Shown here piece by piece: positions 1 through 7,256 of a DNA stretch of 64,000 nt. A program made the position numbers and the translations under genes. Under the pieces are notes generated by a model, which saw only the letters and a program-made list of their open reading frames with translations, searched no databases and was not told the DNA's origin. This DNA is from Streptomyces sp. NBC_01304 (GTDB lineage Bacteria; Actinomycetota; Actinomycetes; Streptomycetales; Streptomycetaceae): positions 7,812,001-7,876,000 of the forward strand of contig NZ_CP109055.1 in the NCBI RefSeq assembly GCF_035975855.1, given 5' to 3'. Position 1 is the stretch's first letter; each line of letters starts with the position of its first letter.

Positions 1-362
1 AGCCCAGCGGGGCCGTCGACCTCACCACCGCCTCCGCCCCCGACGACAACGCCACCGGCTCCACCGCCCCCGCCGACCTCCAGGTGCGCACGCACGACGA
101 CGACGGCGCGTACTACCTGGACCTGTCCTGGGACCCGCCGAAGACGGGCGGCGACGTGTCCGCGTACGAGATCTATCTCAACGGACGCCAGACCACGACC
201 CTGATGTGGGGCTCCGGCGCGCCCGAGGGCCGGGCGAAGCACAGCTTCTTCATCACGCGGGAGGCGGGGGAGACGTACCGGGTGAAGCTGCGGGCACGGC
301 TGCCCGACGGCAACTGGGGGGCGTTCTCGGCGGAGCGGACGGCCGTCACCGGCGGGGACTAG
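1..362 (+). CDS. Fibronectin type III domain protein, C-terminal fragment
   Basis: The reading frame is open from base 3 and runs off the left edge, so only the last 119 codons are present. The visible part is a low-complexity Ala/Thr/Pro linker, then one fibronectin type III fold of about 90 residues (APADLQV, LSWDPP, VSAYEIYLNG, YRVKLRARLPDG). It ends directly after the domain in GGD. FnIII modules of this kind usually sit at the end of secreted glycoside hydrolases or binding proteins in Streptomyces, as spacers between the catalytic and carbohydrate-binding parts. The catalytic part is outside the window, so the activity cannot be named. The stop codon overlaps the left arm of the inverted repeat at 361-525. 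Confidence 0.75.
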   Translation, partial: PSGAVDLTTASAPDDNATGSTAPADLQVRTHDDDGAYYLDLSWDPPKTGGDVSAYEIYLNGRQTTTLMWGSGAPEGRAKHSFFITREAGETYRVKLRARLPDGNWGAFSAERTAVTGGD

Positions 363-525
363 GGCCCTTCTGACGGATCTCCGCGGCGTCGCGACGCCCG
401 GCACGCACGCTCGCCGCACGGCGGAAAGGGACAGGTGGCTCCGCCACATGACCCTTTCCGCCGCACGCCGATCGCACGCACCGAACGCCGCTCCTTGTGC
501 CGCGGAGATCCGTCAGAAGGGCCCT
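361..525. repeat. 165-bp palindromic element with 26-bp perfect terminal inverted repeats
   Basis: Bases 361-386 are the exact reverse complement of 500-525 (26 of 26). Nested inside are an 11-bp inverted repeat (GGCGGAAAGGG at 420-430, complement at 452-462) and a small central stem GTGGC/GCCAC (435-439/443-447). The whole element is therefore a near-symmetric palindrome centred at about 442. It lies between two convergent genes, overlaps the stop codon of the upstream one, and could terminate both. Size and shape also fit a MITE-like non-autonomous element. No clear target-site duplication is visible. Confidence 0.75.
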
Positions 526-530
526 GGCCG

Positions 531-1157
531 TCAGCGAGGCGTCGTCGCATCCGGCACGAACGGCGCCCCGTGCCCCGGCACGATCACGTCGGCAAGGCCC
601 AACACCCGCTCCCTGCTTGCCCGGTGCAGCTCGCGGTCGACCGTCACCGGGTCCTCCGCGGGCCCGTCCGCGCGCCACCACAGGTCACCGACGAGGGCCA
701 CCAGGCCGTCGGCGGTGCCGACGAGGAGGGTGATGTCCTCGTGGCTGTGCCCGGGGGTCTCGAGCAGCCGGAGCGAGGGCGTGAACTCGTGGCCCTCGGC
801 GTCGCGGGTGGTCCAGCCGTGGCCGTCGTAGATCGCCTTGTGATCGTGGACGCGGGCCGAGGTGAACAGGCCCGCGTTCATGACGTTGTCCGGGTGGTGG
901 TGGCTGAGCACCACATCGGTGATGTCGTCGGTCTTCAGGCCGAGTTCGCCGAGCGCGTCGGTGATCACGGACCGGTGGGACACCATCCCCGGGTCGAAGA
1001 CGATCCGGGCGTCGCCGTCGATCACGAGGGAGATCGTGGCAGCGACGCCGGGGCCGGTCGAGCCGGTGTAGCCGGTGGCCAGGACGTGGTGGACGGCGGA
1101 ACGACCGCGCGGGGTGTCGGTGTCGGCTGCGGTGGTGGTGTTCTCGGTGTTCGTCAT
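531..1157 (-). CDS. MBL-fold metallo-hydrolase
   Basis: A 208-residue metallo-beta-lactamase-fold protein. The metal-binding motif appears as HHHPDN at residues 86-91 (a variant of HxHxDH in which the final His is Asn). His137 lies in TPGHSHED, Asp158 in VGDLWW and His196 in VPGHG, which supplies the usual metal ligands. The length and the short PGHS spacing resemble small MBLAC1-type hydrolases rather than lactamases, and the substrate is unknown. The ATG at 1155-1157 was chosen because it precedes the first conserved strand; the GAGG-like Shine-Dalgarno (SD) sequence is weak. The gene is divergent from the GlxA-type regulator starting at 1272, and the 114-bp gap contains repeated AGTGGCRGA sites, so it is a likely target of that regulator. 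Confidence 0.8.
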   Translation of the reverse strand: MTNTENTTTAADTDTPRGRSAVHHVLATGYTGSTGPGVAATISLVIDGDARIVFDPGMVSHRSVITDALGELGLKTDDITDVVLSHHHPDNVMNAGLFTSARVHDHKAIYDGHGWTTRDAEGHEFTPSLRLLETPGHSHEDITLLVGTADGLVALVGDLWWRADGPAEDPVTVDRELHRASRERVLGLADVIVPGHGAPFVPDATTPR

Positions 1158-1191
1158 GGCTCAAGCCTCGCGCTGCAGCGATCATGCGGAA

Positions 1192-1230
1192 AGTGGCGGA
1201 TCTGCCGCTCATCGCGGGTTTTCTGCCACT
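1192..1230. promoter_or_regulatory. Candidate operator: three AGTGGCRGA-type half sites
   Basis: In the divergent gap there is a head-to-head pair, AGTGGCGGA (1192-1200) abutting TCTGCCGCT (1201-1209). A further TCTGCCACT lies at 1222-1230, 21 bp from the second site. All three are copies of one 9-mer with one or two changes. This is the expected place for binding by the AraC/GlxA-type regulator encoded next to it, controlling itself and the MBL hydrolase. A TATCGT -10-like hexamer at 1260-1265 would place transcription of the regulator close to its ATG at 1272. The role is inferred from position and symmetry. Confidence 0.5.
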
Positions 1231-1271
1231 CGTACGAGGACGGGCGTGCGGCGCCGAACTATCGTGGCCCG

Positions 1272-2270
1272 ATGCCCAGTCCTCCCGGCCCTCCCAGCCG
1301 CATCAGCAAGGTCGCCGCGTACATCCCCCAGGGCGCCACCGGCCTGGGCCTCGGCATCGTCAACGAGGTCTTCGCGCGCCCCTCCTTCGACTTCGCCCTC
1401 TGCGCCGACCGGCCGGGCCCGCTCCGCACCGACCTGGGCCTGCCCCTGCAGGCGGAGCACGGCCTGGACAAGCTGGCCGAGGCCGATCTGGTCCTGCTCC
1501 TGCCCGGCCTCGACTTCCGCGACGCACCCCCGCCGGACACCGTCGAGGCGATACGCGCCGCGCACGAGCGGGGCGCCCTGGTGGCCGCCCACTGCGTCGG
1601 CGTCTACGCCCTCGCCGCGACCGGACTCCTCGACGGCCGGGAGGCGACGACCCACTGGCGCTTCGCCGCCGAACTGGCCGTCCGCCACCCGGAGATACGG
1701 CTGCGCCCCGAGGCGCTCTACATCGACGAGGGTCCTGTCGTGACCGGCGCGGGCGCCGCCGCCGGCCTCGACCTCTGCCTGTATCTGATCCGGCGCGAAC
1801 TGGGCGCGAGTGCCGCCAATGACATCGCCCGCGACCTGGTCACCGCCCCGCACCGCGACGGCGGACAGCTCCAGTACGTTGCTACACCGGTCCCCGCCGA
1901 CGCCGACGACGAACGCATCTCCGCCGTCCTCACCTGGGCCCGCACCCGCCTGGACCGCCGCATCACCGTCGACGAACTGGCCGAGCGGGCCCTGATGAGC
2001 CCGCGCACCTTCGCCCGCCGCTTCAAGTCCGCGACCGGCACCACCCCGCACGCCTGGCTCCTGGCCGGGCGCCTCGACCTGGCCGAACAGCTCCTGGAGA
2101 GCACGGACTTGAGCGTCGAGGAGATCGCCCGACGGGTCGGCTACGGCAGCGCGGCGGTACTCCGCGGGCAGTTCGTGCTCCGCCGGGGAGTACCGCCGCG
2201 CGACTACCGGCGTTCCTTCACGCGTTCCTTCACGCGTTCCTTCACGCAGAACGTCACGCAGAACGGCTGA
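1272..2270 (+). CDS. GlxA-family transcriptional regulator (DJ-1/PfpI + AraC HTH)
   Basis: A 332-residue regulator. Residues 10-190 form a DJ-1/PfpI class I amidotransferase-like domain that keeps the nucleophile-position cysteine (Cys108 in AAHCVGVYALAATG). Residues about 220-315 form the double helix-turn-helix AraC DNA-binding domain (ITVDELAERALMSPRTFARRFK and VEEIARRVGYGS). In GlxA-type regulators the DJ-1 domain is a sensory or oligomerisation module. The ATG at 1272 gives the standard N-terminus; no strong SD is seen, so leaderless or short-leader translation is possible. The C-terminus is odd: after DYRR the protein ends in a short repeat (RSFT three times, then QNVT) coded by three 12-bp tandem units. 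The gene ends 17 bp inside the convergent dienelactone hydrolase remnant. Confidence 0.85.
   Translation: MPSPPGPPSRISKVAAYIPQGATGLGLGIVNEVFARPSFDFALCADRPGPLRTDLGLPLQAEHGLDKLAEADLVLLLPGLDFRDAPPPDTVEAIRAAHERGALVAAHCVGVYALAATGLLDGREATTHWRFAAELAVRHPEIRLRPEALYIDEGPVVTGAGAAAGLDLCLYLIRRELGASAANDIARDLVTAPHRDGGQLQYVATPVPADADDERISAVLTWARTRLDRRITVDELAERALMSPRTFARRFKSATGTTPHAWLLAGRLDLAEQLLESTDLSVEEIARRVGYGSAAVLRGQFVLRRGVPPRDYRRSFTRSFTRSFTQNVTQNG
2211..2246 (+). repeat. 12-bp tandem repeat x3 in the regulator's 3' end
   Basis: CGTTCCTTCACG is repeated exactly at 2211-2222, 2223-2234 and 2235-2246. Two copies of a second unit starting CAGAACG follow. The repeats add an RSFT-type tail to the GlxA regulator and sit next to the 3' end of the broken hydrolase gene. 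Confidence 0.9.
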
Positions 2271-2612
2271 CGCGCCCGGCGGAACCGCTGTCGCGCACGT
2301 GCGTGGCCAGCGCGGCGAGGGTCCGCTGCCACGCGTCCCCGGCCGCTTCGGCGACGTAGGTCTCGGGCCGCTCGTCGTTGAAGAAGCCGTGACCGACGCC
2401 GTCGTACGTCACCTGCTCGTGCACCACTCCCGCGGAGCGGAAGGCATCGCCGATGCGGTGCCACTCGTCGAGGGACATCACGAAGTCGTCCGCGCCGAAG
2501 AAGGCGAGCAGGAAGCCGGCGTTCTTGGCGATGGCCGCGCCCTTGGTGACGGGCGGTTCGGGGTCGGCGAGCGGGAGGCCGCCGTCGAGCAGCCGGCCGC
2601 CGTAGTCCCGCG
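2254..2612 (-). pseudogene. Dienelactone hydrolase, C-terminal fragment (inverted relative to its N-terminus)
   Basis: On the minus strand this encodes the C-terminal half of a dienelactone hydrolase (alpha/beta hydrolase): YGGRLLDGG, then LLAFFGADDFV (containing the catalytic Asp region) and YDGVGHGFFNDERP (containing the catalytic His). No start codon or N-terminal half is attached; upstream of about 2612 the reading frame is unrelated sequence. The matching N-terminal half lies just to the right on the opposite strand (2660-3040). Turning the segment of about 2616-3040 round would rejoin the two in the right order on the minus strand. The nucleophile-Cys stretch (GFCxGG in the family) is absent from both pieces, so some 25-30 codons were lost and the enzyme is dead. 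Confidence 0.8.
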
Positions 2613-2659
2613 CGGCGCGACGACGACAGCAGGACCGATCGCAGGGGGACCGGCACACC

Positions 2660-3085
2660 ATGTCCGCAGCACAGCCCGCACCGCACTCGACCACCGTCGA
2701 GTGGATACGCCTCACCGACGACGAGGGCCCCGAGGGCTACCTCGTACTCCCCGAGGACCGTGCGTCGCGCGGCGCCGTCGTGGGCGGCGAGATGTTCGGC
2801 GTTCCGGCCCACCTGAAGGCGATCTGCGAGCGCCTGGCCGCCGAGGGCTACGCCGCCCTCGCCCCCGACTTCTACTGGCGCCACGACCGCCGCGCCGCCT
2901 TCGGCTACGACGAGGACAGCCGCGCCCGGGCCTTCGCCCTGCTGAAGGGGCTCCGGCGGGACGAGGTCATCGCAGACCTCACCGCCGCGCGCGCCACCGC
3001 CGAGCGGTACGCGGGCCCGGGCGGGTGGACGGCCTTGATGAATCGCCGCCTGAATCGCCGCCTGAACCGCCGCCTGAACCGGTGA
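2660..3085 (+). pseudogene. Dienelactone hydrolase, N-terminal fragment
   Basis: A 141-codon reading frame starts at ATG 2660, with an AGGGGGACC SD at 2644-2652. It encodes the N-terminal half of a dienelactone hydrolase: GYLVLPEDRASRGAVV, EMFGVPAHLKAICERLA, GYAALAPDFYWRH and DEVIADLTAARA. Homology stops at about residue 127 (GGWTALM). The frame then reads into a 12-bp tandem repeat, giving NRRL repeats and a stop. The catalytic Cys, Asp and His regions are all missing from this piece. The ribosome binding site is intact, so a truncated peptide could be made, but it would not be an active hydrolase. It belongs with the minus-strand fragment at 2254-2612. Confidence 0.8.
3041..3076 (+). repeat. 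12-bp tandem repeat x3 at the inversion junction
   Basis: AATCGCCGCCTG occurs at 3041-3052 and 3053-3064 and as AACCGCCGCCTG at 3065-3076, followed by a partial unit. It starts exactly where hydrolase homology stops, so it marks or was created at the inversion breakpoint. The unit length matches the 12-bp repeat at 2211-2246, but the sequence is unrelated. Confidence 0.85.
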
Positions 3086-3126
3086 GGGAACGGCAACCCG
3101 AGCCGTGGCCCGAACTGCCGCCAGAA

Positions 3127-4113
3127 TCAGGCGTGTTCGGCGAAGGCGGCCGCGATCTCGTCCCGTCCCGCCCCGCTCGCCAGGAGCAGCCGCAGCAGGA
3201 TCCGGGCCTTGTACGGGTCGAGCAACCCGCCGTTGATCAGGCCGCGCCGCTGCAGGTCGGTCTCGGAGCCGATCGCCCCATAGGTGTGCCGGAGCACCGA
3301 GCCGCCGCCGGTGCGGGAGGTGAGGACGACGGGCATCCGGGTCGCCAAATCACCCAGAACCGGCGCGAGTTCGGAGGGCACGTGGCCGACGCCGAAGCCC
3401 GCCACGACCAGGCCCTGGTGGGTGTCGGCAAGGCGCGGGAGCAGTGCCGCGTCGTCGTCGAGGGTGACGGTGTGCAGGGCCACGCGCGGCGCCCTTGACC
3501 GGTCGGTGCGCAGGGGCGTGCGCCGCGGCGGGCGGGTGAGGATGCGGACCTCGCCCTCGATGACGTGGCCGAGCGGGCCGGTGTCGGGGGAGGCGAAGGC
3601 GCCGGTGCTCGTGGCGTGGGCCTTGCGCACCCAACGGGCCGCGTGCACCTCGTCGTTGAGGACGACGAGCGCGCCCAGCTCACGGGCGGCGGGCGACGCG
3701 GCGACGCGGGCGGCGGCCAGCAGATTGGCCGGACCGTCCGGGCCCGCGAGGGTCGGGTTGCGCATGGCGCCGGTGAGCACGAAGGGCTCCGGGTGCGGCC
3801 AGACCAGGTCGACGAGATAGGCGGACTCCTCGATCGTGTCGGTGCCCTGCGTGACGACGACGCCGTGCGCACCCGCGGCCACCGCCTTCGCCGCCGCGTC
3901 CACCAGGTCGAGCAGTTGGGCGAAGGTGAGGTTCGCGCTGGGCACGGCCTGCGCGTCCTGCACCTCCAGGGGAACGCCGAGGGTGTCGAGCCCGGGGACG
4001 GCGGCGACCAGGTCCGCCCCGGTGAGGCGGGCCACAACGGGCCCGCCCGGACCGCCCGTTGACGTACCCGCCATGGCGATGGTCCCGCCGAGGGTGAAGA
4101 GTGCGACGCTCAC
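3127..4113 (-). CDS. Asparaginase
   Basis: A 328-residue L-asparaginase that would hydrolyse L-asparagine to aspartate and ammonia. Both catalytic threonine signatures are present: LGGTIAM at residues 8-14 (TGGTI-type, nucleophile Thr) and VVVTQGTDTIEES around 85-97 (the second Thr-Asp pair). A C-terminal small domain runs from about 215 to 328 (VAGFGVGHVP, LTSRTGGGSV). No signal peptide is seen, so it is probably cytoplasmic. The gene overlaps the upstream MFS gene by 4 bp (ATGA at 4110-4113), so the two are translationally coupled. The transporter may move a related nitrogen compound or a drug; the sequence does not say which. Confidence 0.88.
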   Translation of the reverse strand: MSVALFTLGGTIAMAGTSTGGPGGPVVARLTGADLVAAVPGLDTLGVPLEVQDAQAVPSANLTFAQLLDLVDAAAKAVAAGAHGVVVTQGTDTIEESAYLVDLVWPHPEPFVLTGAMRNPTLAGPDGPANLLAAARVAASPAARELGALVVLNDEVHAARWVRKAHATSTGAFASPDTGPLGHVIEGEVRILTRPPRRTPLRTDRSRAPRVALHTVTLDDDAALLPRLADTHQGLVVAGFGVGHVPSELAPVLGDLATRMPVVLTSRTGGGSVLRHTYGAIGSETDLQRRGLINGGLLDPYKARILLRLLLASGAGRDEIAAAFAEHA

Positions 4114-5669
4114 TTGCCCGCCTTCCGCTGCCGCTGGTCCTGGAGTCCCTCATGTGCCGCGGCCACGGTACGTCCCGTCGGGGCGAGCGGAGCATGCGGG
4201 GCCGCGTATGCCTCGGAGAGGCTCTGCCGCCGGCGGATCGGCGACAGGGTCACCGGCAGGAACGCCACACAGAGCAGGACCCCGCCGGTCCACAGGGCCG
4301 CGTCGAGCGAGACGTACTCGCCGATCAGACCCGCCAGCGCGGCGCCGATGGCCAGGGCGCCCATCAGCAGGAAGCGGAAGGTGGCGTTCATGCGGCCGAG
4401 CATGGCCGCGGGCGTGAGCCGCTGGCGCAGGCTCACGCCGAGCACGTTGTTGAGCCCGGTCCGGAACGTGAACAGAAACCACCCCACCCCGGCGAGCCAC
4501 AGCCCCGCCCCCCGGTCGATCAGCGGCACGAGCAGCCCGCCGGGCGCCACCCAGAGCCCCAGCTGATCGATGGCCCGCCCGAACCCGAGCCGCGCCGCGA
4601 TGCCCCGCGCGCAGGTGGCCCCGAGAAGGATCCCCAGCCCGCCGGCCCCCCAGAACAGCCCCAACGCGACGGGAGAGAGCCCGAGTTCCTGGGCGAAGAG
4701 CACGGGCAACAGGGTGTTGACCAAGCTCATCCCCAGATTCCCCAGCGCCCCACTGAACGCGAGCGCACGCAGCTCACGATGGCCGAGAACATGGCGGAGG
4801 CCTTCGGCTATCTGGGCGTGGAGGGGATCGGGGCGGGTCGCGGCTTCGGCGGGCGGCGGGTCATCGGCCGGCGTCGCGGTGGGGGTGACTGCCGCGGCTG
4901 TGGCGGGGCTCGCTGTTGCCTCCGTGCTCGTACCTACAGCCGCTGCCGCTTCCGTGCTCGTACTTGCAGCCGTTGTTGCTTCCGTGCTCGTACCTGCAGC
5001 CGTTGTTGCTTCCGGGCTTGGACCTGCAGCCGTTGTCGCTTCTGCGACGGGATCCGCAGCTGCCCGAGCCCCCACGTCCCCGCCGCCCCCACCCCGCCGC
5101 ATCCGAGTCAACTGCAGCCCCGACAGCAGATATCCAACCGCCGCACACGCCACCGCCAACGGTGCCCCGAGCAGTTGCGCGAGGCCGCCGCCCACGCCCC
5201 GGCCCGCCACATTGCCCCCGGCCATCATGCCGACCATCGCCGCATTGGCCGGCACCAGGCCGTCCCTGCCGACGATTTGGGGCAGCACGCTCTGCGAGGC
5301 CACATCGAAGAAGACGGTCGCGGCACCGTTGAGCAGCGTCACCGCGTACAGCTGCCCGAGCGTGAGAACGTCGAGCCACCACGCCACGGGCACGGACGCG
5401 AGCAGCAGCCCCCGCACCACATCGGCCACGATCAGCACCTCGCGCTGCCGCAGCCGGTCGACCCACGCCCCGGCCGGCAGCCCGATCAGCAGAAACGCGA
5501 CCGTGCTCAGGGTGGCGAGCAGCCCCACCTCACCCGCACCCGCGCCCAGCGCCAGGATCGCGATCAGCGGCATGGCCAGATAGCTGATGTTCGTGGCGAG
5601 CATGCTCACCGCCGAAGCGGAGAAAAGGGTACGGAACTCGCGTATCCGCCAAGGTGATTGCGTGGGCAT
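4110..5669 (-). CDS. MFS transporter with repeat-expanded central loop
   Basis: A 519-residue major facilitator superfamily transporter of the 12-helix, EntS/MFS_3-like type. N-terminal features include SYLAMPLIAILALGAGAGEV, GLPAGAWVDRLRQR (the motif A region after TM2) and SQSVLPQIVGRDGLVPANA. The second six-helix bundle begins around residue 290. The cytoplasmic loop between TM6 and TM7 is unusually long: about residues 200-275 are a Thr/Ala/Ser/Glu-rich stretch coded partly by four 30-bp tandem repeats. It is the first gene of a two-gene operon with the asparaginase. The gene is divergent from an ArsR-type regulator, with a GATTTAG/CTAAATC operator in the 80-bp gap, so it is probably repressed by that protein. 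The ATG at 5669 has no obvious SD. Confidence 0.85.
   Translation of the reverse strand: MPTQSPWRIREFRTLFSASAVSMLATNISYLAMPLIAILALGAGAGEVGLLATLSTVAFLLIGLPAGAWVDRLRQREVLIVADVVRGLLLASVPVAWWLDVLTLGQLYAVTLLNGAATVFFDVASQSVLPQIVGRDGLVPANAAMVGMMAGGNVAGRGVGGGLAQLLGAPLAVACAAVGYLLSGLQLTRMRRGGGGGDVGARAAADPVAEATTAAGPSPEATTAAGTSTEATTAASTSTEAAAAVGTSTEATASPATAAAVTPTATPADDPPPAEAATRPDPLHAQIAEGLRHVLGHRELRALAFSGALGNLGMSLVNTLLPVLFAQELGLSPVALGLFWGAGGLGILLGATCARGIAARLGFGRAIDQLGLWVAPGGLLVPLIDRGAGLWLAGVGWFLFTFRTGLNNVLGVSLRQRLTPAAMLGRMNATFRFLLMGALAIGAALAGLIGEYVSLDAALWTGGVLLCVAFLPVTLSPIRRRQSLSEAYAAPHAPLAPTGRTVAAAHEGLQDQRQRKAGK
4921..5040 (-). repeat. 30-bp tandem repeat x4 inside the MFS loop
   Basis: Four exact-length 30-bp units lie at 4921-4950, 4951-4980, 4981-5010 and 5011-5040, each starting TCCGTGCTCG or a near variant. 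On the coding (minus) strand each adds ten residues of the type EATTAAGTST. The units differ from each other by only a few bases, so expansion is recent and copy number may vary between strains. Confidence 0.92.
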
Positions 5670-5708
5670 GGCGAGAACGGTGCCCGGCCGCCCCGAAGTC
5701 TCACCAAT

Positions 5709-5728
5709 GATTTAGCCTCAACTAAATC
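5709..5728. promoter_or_regulatory. Candidate operator GATTTAG-N6-CTAAATC
   Basis: A perfect 7-bp inverted repeat with a 6-bp spacer sits in the 80-bp gap between the divergent MFS gene (start 5669) and the winged-helix regulator (start 5750). It is strikingly AT-rich for this genome. Position and symmetry fit a dimeric ArsR-type repressor binding over both promoters. This is inferred; no binding data are available. Confidence 0.6.
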
Positions 5729-5749
5729 CACCGGGGGAGGCGTACGACG

Positions 5750-6718
5750 ATGCTGGAGCTCGAATTCACGGCCGAGGACATGGCCCGTACGCGCTTCGCC
5801 ATCTCCCCGCTCTGGGAAGTCGTGGCCGGCCTGCGCGTGCTCCTCGGCGCGGACGAACAGGGCCTGCACCGCCGCTGGGCCGAGCCGGTACGCGCCAGGA
5901 TCGCCGCCGCGAAGCTGGACCTGACACCCCTGGCCGCCCTGGTCCCGCCGCCCAGCCCCTCCGTCCCGGGCTTCATCTGCCCGCCGCCGACCACACCCTG
6001 GCCCTCCCTCGAGGTGGAACTCACGGCTCTGCGCCGCACCCCCCGCGAGCTCCTGCGTGCGCTCTCGCCCCACGCCCGGCCCGGCGTCGACGCGATCCTC
6101 GCGGACCCGGACCGCAGACTCGGCGAGCTCGCGGACCTGATCGAGGCGTACTGGGAGATCGCGATGGCCCCGTACTGGCCCCGTATCCGCACCCTCCTCG
6201 AGAGCGACATCCTCTACCGCGCCCGCCGCTTCGCCGAGGGCGGCACTCGCCTCCTCTTCGACGACCTGGACCCCCAACTGGGCTGGGACGACGGCACCTT
6301 GCAGATCGCCCACCGCTATGTCCGAGGCGTGCACACCCTCGCCGGCCGCGGCCTCATCCTGGTCCCCTCGGCCTTCGTCTGGCCCCGCGTCTTCTCCACC
6401 ACCGACCCCGCCGACCTGCCCGTCCTGCGTTACCCACCGCGCGGCATAGGCACTCTGTGGGAGACCCGCCCGTCTCCGGCCTCCCCGGCCCTGGCAGGCG
6501 TCCTCGGCCGCTCCCGGGCCCGCCTCCTGACCGAACTCGCCGCCCCGGCCACGACGACGGACCTGGCCAGAAGAACGGGCCTCACTCCGGGCGGAACCTC
6601 CCAACACCTCACCGCACTACGCGCGAGCGGCCTGGTGACGGCCCACCGGGCCGGGCGGGTGGTGCTGTACGCGCGTACGCGGGTGGCGGAGGAACTCCTG
6701 AACGGGGCCGGCGCCTAG
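5750..6718 (+). CDS. ArsR-type winged-helix regulator with N-terminal DUF5937-like domain
   Basis: A 322-residue protein. The N-terminal 230 residues match, from memory, the DUF5937-type domain found on Streptomyces ArsR-like regulators (FTAEDMARTRFAISPLWEV, then LRRTPRELLRALSPHARPG). A winged helix-turn-helix follows at about 245-315 (LLTELAAPATTTDLARRTGL, SQHLTALRASGLV, HRAGRVVLY). No metal-binding Cys motif is visible, so it is unlikely to sense a metal as classical ArsR proteins do. ATG 5750 has a good SD (GGGGGAGG at 5733-5740). It is divergent from the MFS-asparaginase operon with a palindromic operator between, so local repression of that operon is the simplest role. Confidence 0.75.
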   Translation: MLELEFTAEDMARTRFAISPLWEVVAGLRVLLGADEQGLHRRWAEPVRARIAAAKLDLTPLAALVPPPSPSVPGFICPPPTTPWPSLEVELTALRRTPRELLRALSPHARPGVDAILADPDRRLGELADLIEAYWEIAMAPYWPRIRTLLESDILYRARRFAEGGTRLLFDDLDPQLGWDDGTLQIAHRYVRGVHTLAGRGLILVPSAFVWPRVFSTTDPADLPVLRYPPRGIGTLWETRPSPASPALAGVLGRSRARLLTELAAPATTTDLARRTGLTPGGTSQHLTALRASGLVTAHRAGRVVLYARTRVAEELLNGAGA

Positions 6719-7227
6719 CCCAAGGCATGCCGCCGGTACTCGGGCTCGGGCGGAGCGAAGGAGAGGTCGTTCTCGTCGAGCCCGTTCTGCACGGTCACCC
6801 GCCCCTGCGGAAAGCGAAACCCGACCGCGACCATCTCGTACGCCGCGTCCTGGCCCCGCCACTCAAGAAGCTCGACCTCACACAGCGGCTGCCCCTGCAG
6901 CGCGGCCAGCTCCGCGACCGCATCGTCACGCCAACGCAGGGCGAAGTCCAGGAACCGGACCGGCCGACCGGGGTCGACCGAGCCCCAGGTGAGCGACAGA
7001 TCGTCGAACTTCTGATGCTGGAGCTCCACCTGCTCACCCTCGAAGTCGAGCACCACAGGAGCGTCCGCGAACCACTCGTCGTCCTCGACGTCCCACAGCA
7101 GCGCGGCCCGCGTCAGCGTCCGCCCCACGAGCGAGGCCAGCCGAACGCCGTGCGTGGCGGAGACCGCCCGCACACCGCACTGCCAAGCGGGCTCGTAGCC
7201 CTCGATCCCGAAGTAGTCGTCGGACAT
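6715..7227 (-). CDS. Conserved hypothetical protein, 170 aa
   Basis: A 170-residue protein that I do not recognise. It is predicted soluble, acidic and Trp-rich (EPAWQCGVRAV, LLWDVEDDEWFADAP, LDFALRWRDDAV). There is no signal peptide, membrane segment or known catalytic motif. Start choice: ATG at 7225-7227 is preceded by GGAGAA at the right distance. The stop overlaps the stop of the convergent ArsR-type gene by 4 bp. It lies 29 bp downstream of the DJ-1/PfpI gene on the same strand, so the two may be co-transcribed. Confidence 0.65.
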   Translation of the reverse strand: MSDDYFGIEGYEPAWQCGVRAVSATHGVRLASLVGRTLTRAALLWDVEDDEWFADAPVVLDFEGEQVELQHQKFDDLSLTWGSVDPGRPVRFLDFALRWRDDAVAELAALQGQPLCEVELLEWRGQDAAYEMVAVGFRFPQGRVTVQNGLDENDLSFAPPEPEYRRHALG

Positions 7228-7256
7228 GCCTTCTCCTGAAATCTTGCCCGCCGCGG

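Noticed and set aside
435..1271. Upstream extension of the GlxA-type regulator frame
   Set aside because: It runs antisense through the MBL hydrolase and lacks protein-like character; homology begins at the ATG at 1272.
2299..3498. A 399-codon plus-strand frame across the broken hydrolase and asparaginase
   Set aside because: It is antisense to both and low-complexity, while the known enzyme motifs are on other frames.
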